Translations under genes and position numbers: made by a program | The notes under the pieces: generated by a model | What the model was told of the DNA's origin: nothing | Database searches by the model: none | The model's input: the letters and a program-made list of their open reading frames with translations, nothing else | Source: Procambarus clarkii | Lineage: Eukaryota; Arthropoda; Malacostraca; Decapoda; Cambaridae | Direction: 5' to 3' | Assembly: GCF_040958095.1 (NCBI RefSeq) | Contig: NC_091208.1 | Coordinates: 13,968,970-14,032,969 of the forward strand | DNA: 64,000 nt | Shown: piece by piece, positions 11,801 to 23,717 of the stretch | Layout: the number at the start of each line of letters is the position of its first letter | How positions within the stretch are numbered: position 1 is the stretch's first letter

Positions 11801-14800
11801 TTTGATAGCTCCGAGAATAACTTTTATGCCTCTGAGATTAACTTTAATGAACGAAGATGTCTTAGAAAGTTTCTCTGATGAACGAAAGGCTACTTAGAGA
11901 ATAGCATTTTGATGACTGAGATTAACTTTTTGATGACTCTGAGAATAACTTTGAGGATGCGAGTAAATTTTGAGTGTTTGAGAGTGTCTTTTGATATCTC
12001 GAAGAGTGCCCTTGAAGTCTTAAAGGATGTCTTTGATGTCTCGAAGGATGTCTTAGAGTGTAACTTTGGTATCTTTGAGTAAGTCCTTGATGTATTGAAG
12101 AGTGTCTTTGATTTCTCGAAGAGTAACTTTGGTGTCACGGAGAGCACCTTTGACTATTTTTCGTACTTGACGACATATAATTTTTACGAAAGTGCTGAAA
12201 AAGTTACATTTGACTATTTTTCTTACTTAGCGACATATAATTTTTACGAAAGTGCTGAAAAAGTTACATTTGACTATTTTTCTTACTTAGCGACATATAA
12301 TTTTAGTTATGAAAGTGTTGAAAAAGTTACATTTGACTATTTTTAGTGCTCCACAAAGTATAAATGGAAGTTAAGAACGACGATGATAGATATCTTTGAC
12401 TATATTTTCTTACTTGACGAAAACATAATGGCTGTTACGAAATGATGAATATGACTTTTTCTGTTGATTGATGGATAATTTTAGTTATGAAATGACAATG
12501 AAATATGATGAACACGGTTATTTTCTGTTGACTGGAATAAGTTTAGTTAGGAAATGATGAAAGTTATTATTTTTAGTTGAATGACGATGGATAAAGTTAG
12601 TTATGAACAGTATTGGAAACGTTTCCCTTGACTATTTTTGCTAAGAGAAAGGTTATTTTAGTTAAGAACAGTGATGAACGAGGCTATTTCTGACTATTTT
12701 TAGTTGACTGGATAATAAGTTTAGTTGAGAAATGACGAAAGTGACTATGTTTTAGTTGATTGGCGAAAGATTTTTTTAGTTATGAAATGACAATGAAACA
12801 TGAAGAACACGGTTATTTTCTGATGACTAGGGAATAAGTTTAGTTATGAACAGTGTTGGAAAGATTCCTTTGACAATTTTTGGTTGATTGGATAATAAGT
12901 TAGTTGAGAAATGAGGAAAGTGACTATGTTTCAGTTGATTGGCGAAAGATTTTTAGTTAAGAAGTTACAAGAAAGGTTTGTCTTTTGTAAATTTGGAACT
13001 GAATAAAGTGTAGATTTGTTTAAGAACGGGGTTGGTAGAACTATTAAGTTGACAACGAGAATTACTTTGACATAGTTTTGAAAATAAAACTTGGTGACTA
13101 AAATTGTTGAGGGAACTGTAATGCAGTATAATATTATTTGACAAAGAACTAGTTAGTGAATGGAAGAAACAAAGAACATAAAAAAATTGAGGTTAAGTAA
13201 GGGAATGAACACAGTGAACATACGGTGAACACAGAAAACATGTAAGAAAAAGTTGATGAATAGAGTGAACATGCAGGGAATATGAACTTATAGAGAATAT
13301 GAAGACATGATAAGGAACATAGGGAATACAAAGAATGAACACTGAACATGTGAAGAACAAGCTAAGAACATTGAGAACATGAATATTGAGTATAAAAAGT
13401 TATACAGAGAACATATGATGCACATGAAAATATGACAAAGAACATAGTGAACATACGGGGAAAACGGCAGAAAAAATTTGAACTGAGCTTGCTGTGAACA
13501 TTTATAGAACATGGAATGAACACAGAAAACATGGAAAAAATGTGAAGAACACAGCTGAATATAGAGAAAATATGCAAATACAGGGGGACAAGAGCTGGAG
13601 CTCTGTAACTGACTTGATCTTATTTACTACGTCTGAAATACAGAGGATTTAAATTTCAGGGAATTGGACTGTTACTAACGATCTTGTATAAACGAACTAA
13701 GGCGATGGACAAGAGCTGGAGCTCGATAACTGTTTTGATCTTATTTACTACGTCTGAAATATGACTGTTTAAAATTTCAGGGGGATTGGACTGCTAGTAG
13801 CGAAAATGTGGTCTCTGTCAAATTTGGGTCTTCAATTGGACTCTGATTAATTTCGATCATGAACTGGACTCTGAATATTTTGGCACAAAGTAGACTCTGG
13901 CGAATTTTCGGTATAAACTGGACTCTGATGAAATTTGAGCTTAAAACTGTCTCTGACTAATTTGCAAATTTCAGCTTAAAACTGTCTCTGACTAATTTTG
14001 GTCTTTACAGGTGAAATAGCCGTAAATGGATATAAAACTAAATGTTATGGATAAGTGGTCTGTTTTCCTTAACAAAACATCTAAGACAATATTCTCTGAA
14101 AATGGTCCTTTTACAAATTCGGTCATAAACATATAAATAAACTTCTATGACTATTTGAAACTCTGAAAATAGCTGTAAGGAAATAGGAGGAGAGAGAGAG
14201 AGAGGGACGGTCCAGATATTATTATGGAGAAGATAAGATACGATTGCCGAGGTGACCTGAAGGCCGTGTCTGGCTGACGTCTAAAGTAAACACAGGTGAG
14301 GCGACAGATTGCGAGGTAAGGGGGGAGGGAGGGGGGTGTGGTTCAATTACAGGTACACATAAACACACATAGCTTCACGTGTCTGTCGGTCTTGACAATA
14401 GTACACATGGATATGCACACAAAATAGTCCATACTCGTATGACATTATTTTTAATTATAAGAACTTTAACAACTTCTAAAAATCTGTGACTGACAAAATT
14501 TACCTGAAAACCCTGGCTCATAAACACGAATTTGAATTTCTCCCATAAGGCCTTAACAAACTTCTAAGTCTCGGAAATTATTTTCATCATAAGAAACCCT
14601 TACTTCTAAAATCTGTGACTGACAAAATTTACCTGAAAACCCTGGCTCCCAGACACGAATTTCCCAGAAAAACAAAAAAGGTACCTGTGGCGCTTACAGT
14701 CCACAGGGGTCCTCTGGCCAAAAAAAAAAAAAGGTACCTGTGGCGCTTACAGTCCACAGGGGTCCTCTCCCCAAAAAAAAAAGGTACCTGTGGCGCTTAC

Positions 14801-14811
14801 ACCCTACTACT
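8822..14811 (-). repeat. Right arm of foldback element
   Basis: Reverse complement of the left arm. Pairing offsets (coordinate sums) change from 17297 near the loop to 17288 further out and about 16855 at the ends, showing a few indels between otherwise matching arms. Confidence 0.9.
14672..14805 (-). repeat. Subterminal ~50-bp tandem repeats, right end (3 copies)
   Basis: Inverted counterparts of the repeats at 2054-2235, here with three copies and A9-12 runs. Copy number differs between the two ends. Confidence 0.85.
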
Positions 14812-14817
14812 AACACC
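14812..14817. repeat. Right 6-bp target-site duplication (AACACC)
   Basis: Second copy of the duplicated target; the PLE reading continues directly after it with TATACCCCC. Confidence 0.88.
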
Positions 14818-15379
14818 TATACCCCCTATTAGACTATTTTACAGGAACTTCTTTTCCACAGCTCATAAAACAGAGGAAAGGGTCCTGAAAGATATTGTTA
14901 ATAGAAACGTTATCCCTACAGACAAAAATCAGAAGATACAACTGACAATATACTATAAAACCAGAAAAACGGCCAGCCTACTCATGAGAAACTCTCCAGA
15001 CACAAAACAGAACGCTTTAAAAGAGACTAACGTCGTCTATGCCTTCAAATGCCCTCTTGGGGACTGTAAGCTCCAAAAAACCCAGTATATAGGCAAGACA
15101 ACAACATCTCTTTCTAGGCGTTTAACGATGCATAAGCAACAGGGCTCCATTAAGGAACATATAATCTCTTCCCACAACCAAACCATCGCCAGAGAAATCC
15201 TAGTAAACAACACAGAAATCATCGATAGATACAGCGATAGCAGGCGGCTTGACGTTTGCGAGGCACTACACATCAAGAAGTCAACACCAGCAATCAACAG
15301 CCAATTAATGCACAACTATATTCTACCCACTTCAAGACTCCGCTCCAATATAGAAGCATCAAGAAATATGGACAAATAG
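14812..15379 (+). pseudogene. PLE-1 C-terminal part: GIY-YIG endonuclease
   Basis: Continuation of the RT at 1279-2043. It reads PIPPIRLFYRNFF, then a Cys-x4-Cys segment (CPLGDC) and the GIY-YIG-type core (QYIGKTTTSLSRRL), the His residues of the PLE zinc-binding pattern (LTMH and SSHN), and CEALHIKKSTPAIN with the conserved Glu. It ends at a TAG shortly after NIEASRNMD, as in the other copies. The frame is open but detached from its RT by the foldback insertion. An open frame running in from 14615 is only the foldback end read through and is not an original start. Confidence 0.88.
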
Positions 15380-15912
<533 letters not shown>

Positions 15913-15941
15913 TCACGAAAATAAACACGTGATTAAGAATG

Positions 15942-16272
<331 letters not shown>

Positions 16273-16277
<5 letters not shown>

Positions 16278-16881
16278 GAAACGCCATGCAACCTCTGAAG
16301 AGACAACTAACACAACACCTATACCCCCTATTAGACTATTTTATAGGAACTTCTTTTCCACAGCCAATAAAACGGAGGAAAGGGTCCTGAAAGATATTGT
16401 CAGTAGAAACGTTAACCCTACAGACAAAAATCAGAAGATACAACTGACGATTTACTATAAAACCAGAAAAACGGCCAGCCTACTCATGAGAAACTCTCCA
16501 GACACATAGCAGAACGCTTTAAAAGAGACCAACGTCGTCTATGCCTTCAAATGCCCTCTTGGGGACTGTCAGCCTCAAAAAACCCAGTATATAGGCAAGA
16601 CAACAACATCTCTTTCCAGGCGTTTAACGATGCATAAGCAACAGGGCTCCATTAAGGAACATATAATCTCTTCCCACAAACAAACCATCACCAGAGAAAT
16701 CTTAGCAAACAACACAGAAATCATCGATAGATACAGCGATAGCAGGCGGCTTGACGTCTGAGAGGCACTACACATCAAGAAGTCAACACCAGCAATCAAC
16801 AGCTAATTAATGCACAACTATATTCTACCCACTTCAAGACTCCGCTCCAATATAGAAGCATCAAGAAATATGAACCAATAG
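16273..16881 (+). pseudogene. PLE-2 fragment: GIY-YIG endonuclease region, broken
   Basis: Same family as PLE-1 and PLE-4, but 5'-truncated to the region after the RT (from [19 protein letters not shown]). The GIY-YIG core QYIGKTTTSLSRRL is still readable. In-frame stops occur at 16507-16509 (TAG), 16759-16761 (TGA) and 16804-16806 (TAA); the family stop is at 16879. Because it is uninterrupted at [13 protein letters not shown] it documents the empty site of the foldback insertion. Confidence 0.88.
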
Positions 16882-17816
<935 letters not shown>

Positions 17817-19625
17817 CTATTGGTCCATATTTCTTGATGCTTCTATATTGGAGCGGAGTCTTGAGGTGGGTAGAATATAGTTGTGCAATAATTGGCTGTT
17901 GATTGCTGGTGTTGACTTCTTGATGTGTAGTGCCTCGCAAACGTCAAGCCGCCTGCTATCGCTGTATCTATCGATGATTTCTGTGTTGTTTACTAGGATT
18001 TCTCTGGCGATGGTTTGGTTATGGGAAGAGATTATATGTTCCTTAATGGAGCCCTGTTGTTTATGCATCGTTAAACGCCTAGAAAGAGATGTTGTTGTCT
18101 TGCCTATATACTGGGTTTTTTGGAGCTTACAGTCCCCAAGTGGGCATTTGAAGGCATAGACGACGTTAGTCTCTTTTAAAGCGTTCTGTTTCGTGTCTGG
18201 AGAGTTTCTCATGAGTAGGCTGGCCGTTTTTCTGGTTTTATAGTAAATCGTCAGTTGTATCCTCTGATTTTTGTCTGTAGGGATAACGTTTCTATTAACA
18301 ATATCTTTCAGGACCCTTTCCTCTGTTTTATGAGCTGTGGAAAAGAAGTTCCTGTAAAATAGTCTAATAGGGGGTATAGGTGTTGTGTTAGTTGTCTCTT
18401 CGGAGGTTGCATGGCTTTTCACTTTCCTTCTTATGATGTCTTCGATGAAACCATTGGAGAAGCCGTTATTGACTAGAACCTGCCTTACCCTACAGAGTTC
18501 TTCGTCGACTTGCTTCCATTCTTAGCTGTGGCTGAGAGCACGGTCGACGTATGCGTTAACAACACTCCTCTTGTACCTGTCAGGGCAGTCGCTGTTGGCA
18601 TTTAGGCACATTCCTATGTTTGTTTCCTTTGTGTAGACTGCAGTGTGGAAACCTCCGCCCTTTTCCATGACTGTTACATCTAGAAAAGGCAGCTTCCCAT
18701 CCTTTTCCGTCTCGTAAGTGAAACGCAGCACGGAACTCTGCTCAAATGCCTCCTTCAGCTCCTGCAGATGTCTGACATCAGGTACCTGTGTAAAAATGTC
18801 GTCAACATACCTGCAGTATACGGCCGGTTTCAAGTTCATGTCGACTAAGACTTTTTGCTCGATGGTACCCATGTAGAAGTTTGCAAACAGGACACCTAGG
18901 GGAGAACCCATAGCGACCCCATCTACTTGCTTATACATATGCCCATCCGGGCTCAAGAAGGGTGCCTCTTTAGTACAAGCTTGGAGTAGTTTCCTCAGAA
19001 TACTTTCTGGCATGTCAAGAGGAGTACAGGCTGGATCACGATACACTCTGTCGGCTATCATTCCGATTGTCTCGTCCACAGGTACGTTGGTAAACAGCGA
19101 TTCTACGTCCAACGAGGCTCTTATCCCTGTGGCCCGTGCGCCCCGCAGTAAGTCCACAAATTCCTTTGGAGACTTCAGGCTGAAGGCGCAAGGAACATAA
19201 GGAGTCAGCAGGCCGTTGAGTCGCTTTGCCAATCTGTACGTGGGTGTGGGTATCTGGCTAATGATTGGCCGAAGTGGGTTTCCAGGCTTGTGCGTCTTGA
19301 CATTTCCATACGCATATCCAGGTTTATATTCCCCAATGATCTTTGGCAGGTGGAGTCCGGATTTCTTGGCGTTCACAGTTTCGATCAGTTTGTTGACCTT
19401 TGCTTTTAATTCGGCTGTAGTGTCCTTCGTTACCCTTTGGAACTTAGTTTGGTCAGAGAGTATGATGTTCATTTTCGCCAGATATTCGTCTTTTTTAAGA
19501 ATGACATATATTGGCGACTTGTCACCTCTCCTGACAACTATCTCCTTGTTCTCACGAAGGCTTTTAGCTGCCGCTCTAAGCTCGGGGGACAGTATGGTGC
19601 TTCTGTAGTTGCCTTGATTCTTCCC
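17817..19625 (-). pseudogene. PLE-3: Penelope-like RT plus GIY-YIG, one premature stop
   Basis: Nearly identical to PLE-4 in inverted orientation. From the N-terminal side it reads RRGDKSPIYVILKKDEY, the RT motifs (LDVESLFTNVP, AMGSPLGVLFANF, YCRYVDD), then after a single stop at 18522-18524 the linker and GIY-YIG domain, ending at 17817-17819. The stop is a C-to-A change (TCA Ser to TAA) relative to PLE-4. Homology to PLE-4 ends at about 19625, so this copy lacks the first ~45 codons present in PLE-4. Confidence 0.9.
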
Positions 19626-19793
19626 AAGTCACTCTCCTAAATCTGGGCATAAACTGTCATGTTATGTCCAGACCGAGTGAAATGGCCCGGAAAGTGGAGT
19701 TGGAAATTCTGTTGGACGACATATTCGACCTCGAGACGCAAAAGAAGGTCACTACCAAAGATACCTTACAAGCAGAACTTATTGCAGAAGGAG
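19626..19793. other. Spacer at the centre of the PLE-3/PLE-4 inverted pair
   Basis: 168 bp not shared between the two arms. The right 130 bp are the unmatched 5' coding part of PLE-4; the left ~38 bp are unidentified. No target duplication was recognised. Confidence 0.75.
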
Positions 19794-21601
19794 GAAAGAA
19801 TCGAGGCAACTACAGAAGCACCATACTGTCCCCCGAGCTTAGAGCGGCAGCTAAAAGCCTTCGTGAGAACAAGGAGATAGTTGTCAGGAGAGGTGACAAG
19901 TCGCCAATATATGTCATTCTTAAAAAAGACGAATATCTGGCGAAAATGAACATCATACTCTCTGACCAAACTAAGTTCCAAAGGGTAACGAAGGACACTA
20001 CAGCCGAATTAAAAGCAAAGGTCAACAAACTGATCGAAACTGTGAACGCCAAGAAATCCGGACTCCACCTGCCAAAGATCATTGGGGAATATAAACCTGG
20101 ATATGCGTATGGAAATGTCAAGACGCACAAGCCTGGAAACCCACTTCGGCCAATCATTAGCCAGATACCCACACCCACGTACAGATTGGCAAAGCGACTC
20201 AACGGCCTGCTGACTCCTTATGTTCCTTGCGCCTTCAGCCTGAAGTCTCCAAAGGAATTTGTGGACTTACTGCGGGGCGCACGGGCCACAGGGATAAGAG
20301 CCTCGTTGGACGTAGAATCGCTGTTTACCAACGTACCTGTGGACGAGACAATCGGAATGATAGCCGACAGAGTGTATCGTGATCCAGCCTGTACTCCTCT
20401 TGACATGCCAGAAAGTATTCTGAGGAAACTACTCCAAGCTTGTACTAAAGAGGCACCCTTCTTGAGCCCGGATGGGCATATGTATAAGCAAGTAGATGGG
20501 GTCGCTATGGGTTCTCCCCTAGGTGTCCTGTTTGCAAACTTCTACATGGGTACCATCGAGCAAAAAGTCTTAGTCGACATGAACTTGAAACCGGCCGTAT
20601 ACTGCAGGTATGTTGACGACATTTTTACACAGGTACCTGATGTCAGACATCTGCAGGAGCTGAAGGAGGCATTTGAGCAGAGTTCCGTGCTGCGTTTCAC
20701 TTACGAGACGGAAAAGGATGGGAAGCTGCCTTTTCTAGATGTAACAGTCATGGAAAAGGGCGGAGGTTTCCACACTGCAGTCTACACAAAGGAAACAAAC
20801 ATAGGAATGTGCCTAAATGCCAACAGCGACTGCCCTGACAGGTACAAGAGGAGTGTTGTTAACGCATACGTCGACCGTGCTCTCAGCCACAGCTCAGAAT
20901 GGAAGCAAGTCGACGAAGAACTCTGTAGGGTAAGGCAGGTTCTAGTCAATAACGGCTTCTCCAATGGTTTCATCGAAGACATCATAAGAAGGAAAGTGAA
21001 AAGCCATGCAACCTCCGAAGAGACAACTAACACAACACCTATACCCCCTATTAGACTATTTTACAGGAACTTCTTTTCCACAGCTCATAAAACAGAGGAA
21101 AGGGTCCTGAAAGATATTGTTAATAGAAACGTTATCCCTACAGACAAAAATCAGAGGATACAACTGACGATTTACTATAAAACCAGAAAAACGGCCAGCC
21201 TACTCATGAGAAACTCTCCAGACACGAAACAGAACGCTTTAAAAGAGACTAACGTCGTCTATGCCTTCAAATGCCCACTTGGGGACTGTAAGCTCCAAAA
21301 AACCCAGTATATAGGCAAGACAACAACATCTCTTTCTAGGCGTTTAACGATGCATAAACAACAGGGCTCCATTAAGGAACATATAATCTCTTCCCATAAC
21401 CAAACCATCGCCAGAGAAATCCTAGTAAACAACACAGAAATCATCGATAGATACAGCGATAGCAGGCGGCTTGACGTTTGCGAGGCACTACACATCAAGA
21501 AGTCAACACCAGCAATCAACAGCCAATTATTGCACAACTATATTCTACCCACCTCAAGACTCCGCTCCAATATAGAAGCATCAAGAAATATGGACCAATA
21601 G
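19664..21601 (+). CDS. PLE-4: Penelope-like element reverse transcriptase with GIY-YIG endonuclease, 645 aa, open
   Basis: Best-preserved polyprotein in the window. It would reverse-transcribe element RNA and nick target DNA. Residues ~1-100 match the region before the RT, including a DKS segment at the place of the PLE DKG motif (RRGDKSPIYVILKKDEY). RT motifs: KPGNPLRPI, LDVESLFTNVP (A), AMGSPLGVLFANFYMG (B), YCRYVDDIF (C, catalytic Asp pair), GKLPFLDVTV. The C-terminal ~200 aa carry CPLGDC, QYIGKTTTSLSRRL and CEALHIKKSTPAIN of the GIY-YIG nuclease. The stop is at 21599-21601. The first Met is at 19664, but the true N terminus is missing: the conserved N-terminal module is found only in the terminal repeats. 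Hence it is open but 5'-truncated, and its promoter is not visible. Confidence 0.93.
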   Translation: MSRPSEMARKVELEILLDDIFDLETQKKVTTKDTLQAELIAEGGKNRGNYRSTILSPELRAAAKSLRENKEIVVRRGDKSPIYVILKKDEYLAKMNIILSDQTKFQRVTKDTTAELKAKVNKLIETVNAKKSGLHLPKIIGEYKPGYAYGNVKTHKPGNPLRPIISQIPTPTYRLAKRLNGLLTPYVPCAFSLKSPKEFVDLLRGARATGIRASLDVESLFTNVPVDETIGMIADRVYRDPACTPLDMPESILRKLLQACTKEAPFLSPDGHMYKQVDGVAMGSPLGVLFANFYMGTIEQKVLVDMNLKPAVYCRYVDDIFTQVPDVRHLQELKEAFEQSSVLRFTYETEKDGKLPFLDVTVMEKGGGFHTAVYTKETNIGMCLNANSDCPDRYKRSVVNAYVDRALSHSSEWKQVDEELCRVRQVLVNNGFSNGFIEDIIRRKVKSHATSEETTNTTPIPPIRLFYRNFFSTAHKTEERVLKDIVNRNVIPTDKNQRIQLTIYYKTRKTASLLMRNSPDTKQNALKETNVVYAFKCPLGDCKLQKTQYIGKTTTSLSRRLTMHKQQGSIKEHIISSHNQTIAREILVNNTEIIDRYSDSRRLDVCEALHIKKSTPAINSQLLHNYILPTSRLRSNIEASRNMDQ

Positions 21602-21982
21602 GCTTTCTACAAACACTTCTATTCAATATCCATTGTTTCGTGTTCTGTCTTGTGTTGATACTTTTAATACCCTATTAATATCCTCTAATGCCACATCATC
21701 CTTCCCACCTCACTCAAATGTAATGCCACATCACCCTTCCCACCTCACTCAAATGTAGATATAAAATCAGGGAAATGCAAGTTCTAATCAGTTGTGTATT
21801 TGTGAAGTCTTTGAAAATGTAATAAGTTTTACGAAACGCGCCCGTGTCGCGTCAGACTAGAAATAAAAATGAATTTTGGAGAAGTGATTTTTTATTTACC
21901 TCCAACAGTGAAGCATAATGTACGAAAGATTGAGAAAATTCGTGTTAGAATTATTAATCTTACTTTTTCGGTCATATTTAAT

Positions 21983-21985
<3 letters not shown>
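21602..21985 (+). repeat. PLE-4 3' UTR and terminal repeat
   Basis: Mirrors 17396-17816. It carries the hammerhead-like motif and the coding start MNFGEVIFYLPP at 21869, and runs into (TA)n. Confidence 0.85.
21806..21858 (+). ncRNA. Hammerhead-ribozyme-like motif, PLE-4 3' flank
   Basis: AGTCT/AGACT stem I, GAAACGCG...CGCGTC stem III and cleavage-site GTC as in the other copies; the stem III loop is CCCGTGT. Confidence 0.45.

Positions 21986-22049
<64 letters not shown>
21986..22049. repeat. (TA)n tract
   Basis: Joins the PLE-4 tail to the first palindromic TTAGG element. Confidence 0.95.
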
Positions 22050-22052
<3 letters not shown>

Positions 22053-22439
22053 GTACCTAGTAGCCAGAATGCATTTCTATGCCTACTATGCAAGGCCCGA
22101 TTTGCCTAATAAGCCAAGTTTTGATGAATTAATTGTTTTTAGACTACCTACCCTACCTAACCTAACCTAACCTAACTTTTTCTGCTACCTAACCTAACCT
22201 AACCTATAAAGATAGGTTAGGTTAGGTTAGGTTAGGTAGGGTTGGTTAGGTTCGGTCAAATATCTACGTTAATTTTAACTCCAATGAAAAAAATTGACCT
22301 CATACGTAATGAAATGGGTAGCTTTATCATTTCATAAGAAAAAAATTAGAGGAAATATATTAATTCAGGAAAACTTCGCTTATTAGGCAAATCGGGCCTT
22401 GCATAGTAGGCATAGAAGTGCGTTCTGGCTACTAGGTAC

Positions 22440-22442
<3 letters not shown>
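22050..22442 (+). mobile_element. Palindromic TTAGG-bearing MITE-like element, copy 1 (orientation A)
   Basis: The ends are inverted repeats of about 85 bp starting GTCGTACCTAGTAGCCAGAA and ending with its complement ...GGTACGAC. Inside, strings of CCTAA followed by TTAGG form a second hairpin around TATAAAGATA, and an AT-rich side reads TTCATAAGAAAAAAATTAG. It has no coding capacity. Eleven copies occur in the window, nearly always bounded by (TA)n; the TA repeats themselves hide any target duplication. It is MITE-like in structure, but the mobilising enzyme is unknown. Confidence 0.85.

Positions 22443-22476
<34 letters not shown>
22443..22476. repeat. (TA)n tract
   Basis: Short joint between palindromic copies 1 and 2. 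Confidence 0.95.
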
Positions 22477-22479
<3 letters not shown>

Positions 22480-22863
22480 GTACCTAGTAGCCAGAACTCA
22501 CTTCTCAGCCTACTATTCAAGGCCCGATTTGCCTAATAAGCCAAGTTTTCCTGAATTAATATATTTACTATAATTTTTTTCTTATGAAATGATAAAGCTA
22601 CCCTTTTCACTATGTATGAGGTCAATTTTTTTTTATTGGAGTTAAAATTAACGTAGATATATGACCGAACCTAACCAACCCTACCTAACCTAACCTAACC
22701 TATATATATAGGTAAGGTTAGGTTAGGTAGCCAAAAAAAGCTAGGTTAGGTTAGGTTAGGTAGGTTAGGTAGACGAAAAAACATTAATTCATGAAAACTT
22801 GGCTTATTAGCCAAATTGGGCCTTGCATAGTAGGCTGAGAAGTGAGTTCTGGCTACTAGGTAC

Positions 22864-22866
<3 letters not shown>
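22477..22866 (-). mobile_element. Palindromic TTAGG-bearing element, copy 2 (orientation B)
   Basis: Inverted relative to copy 1; the central stem reads TATATATAGG instead of TATCTTTATAGG. Confidence 0.85.

Positions 22867-22913
<47 letters not shown>
22867..22913. repeat. (TA)n tract
   Basis: Joins palindromic copy 2 to the 5' side of the non-LTR element. Confidence 0.95.
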
Positions 22914-22914
<1 letters not shown>

Positions 22915-23394
22915 CCACACTGACCAATCCAATCCAATCCACACTCTGACCCCCCCCCACACACTCAACCAATCCACACTGCCAAGTGGATTGGCAGTGT
23001 GGAATCGTTTTAACTGCAGTGAGGGCCAACAAGGGCGCCCTGAGGGGCTCCCCTCGGTTATGATGGTGGGGGTGGGGGGATGGGGTGTTGTTGTGCGGTC
23101 AGTCGAGGGGGGTGACCCGTGTGTAAGTGTTTATCAAAATATCCCTGAAAAATAGATACATCGGCTCCCGGGAAACAGGTATCGTGTTTTAAGTGCATCG
23201 AGTCCACAGTGAACCAGATTATATTGTGCAGTGATATATCACGAAATTATACAAACGTGTTAGTGTCACCCCTCTGACCACCCCCCCCCCCCGCACACCC
23301 CATACCCGCTAGTGTGTACCGTCACCCAACCCAAGAGTCACCCCCCCCTGCCTCTCCCCAACCGCGACCGCTACCTCCCTGTGTCCACCCCCTC
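22914..23394 (+). other. Leader of the non-LTR element
   Basis: GC/C-rich, with CCAATCC repeats near 22924, several C8-14 runs and an inverted pair CCACACTGCCAAGTGG/TTGGCAGTGTGG near 22974-23002. No separate gene recognised. Confidence 0.55.
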
Positions 23395-23717
23395 ACGCTA
23401 CTCCCACCCAGCGCCCACCCAGCGCCCACCCAGCGCCCACCCAGCGCCCGCCCGGCGTCCACCCAGCCCCCGCCCGGCGTCCACCCAGCCCCCGCCCGGC
23501 GTCCGCCCAGCGCCCACCCAGCGCCCGCCCAGCGCCCACCCAGCGCTCGCCCAGCACCCACCCAGCGCCCACCTAGTGCCCGCCCAGCGCCCGCCCAGCG
23601 CCCACCCAGCGCCCGCTCAGCGCTCGCCCAGCGCCCGCCCAGCGCCCGCCCAGCGCCCGCCCAGCTCCCGCCCAGCGCCCACTCAGCGCCCGCCCAGCGC
23701 CCGCCCAGCGCCCGCCG
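23395..23717 (+). repeat. 11-bp GC-rich minisatellite (CAGCGCCCACC type), about 29 units
   Basis: The 11-bp period is not a multiple of three, so every frame encodes an 11-residue Ala/Pro repeat (APAQRPPSAHP type) every 33 bp. Units vary between CAGCGCCCACC and CAGCGCCCGCC. It lies directly before, and open in frame with, the ATG at 23718, so it could extend the protein N-terminally with a proline-rich stretch. Confidence 0.8.

Larger units (their letters stand above)
2044..14811. mobile_element. 12,768-bp foldback (giant inverted-repeat) transposable element inserted in PLE-1
   Basis: The termini are exact inverted repeats: AGTAGTAGGGTGTAAGCGCC at 2044 and its reverse complement ending at 14811. 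The left arm spans 2044-8475 (6432 bp) and the right arm 8822-14811 (5990 bp), around a 346-bp loop. The insertion is flanked by AACACC duplications, and the PLE reading continues across it. The arms are built of successive blocks of degenerate tandem repeats and contain no recognisable transposase, integrase or polymerase, so the element must be mobilised in trans. Structure resembles Drosophila FB and sea-urchin TU foldback elements. A 6-bp duplication, AG...CT ends and long terminal repeats are also reported for Polinton/Maverick elements, which makes a non-autonomous relative of those a possibility only. Confidence 0.9.

Noticed and set aside
2044..14811. A complete Polinton/Maverick or an integrated large DNA virus
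   Set aside because: No polymerase B, integrase, protease, ATPase or capsid-like frame is present in any reading frame; only the 6-bp duplication and end bases are compatible.
19012..19640. Plus-strand frames of 62-130 aa across PLE-3
   Set aside because: Antisense shadows of the PLE-3 coding sequence; the same shadows appear on the minus strand over PLE-4.
22140..22260. A chromosome end or true telomere
   Set aside because: TTAGG runs are only a few units long, occur in both orientations and belong to a dispersed element present eleven times.
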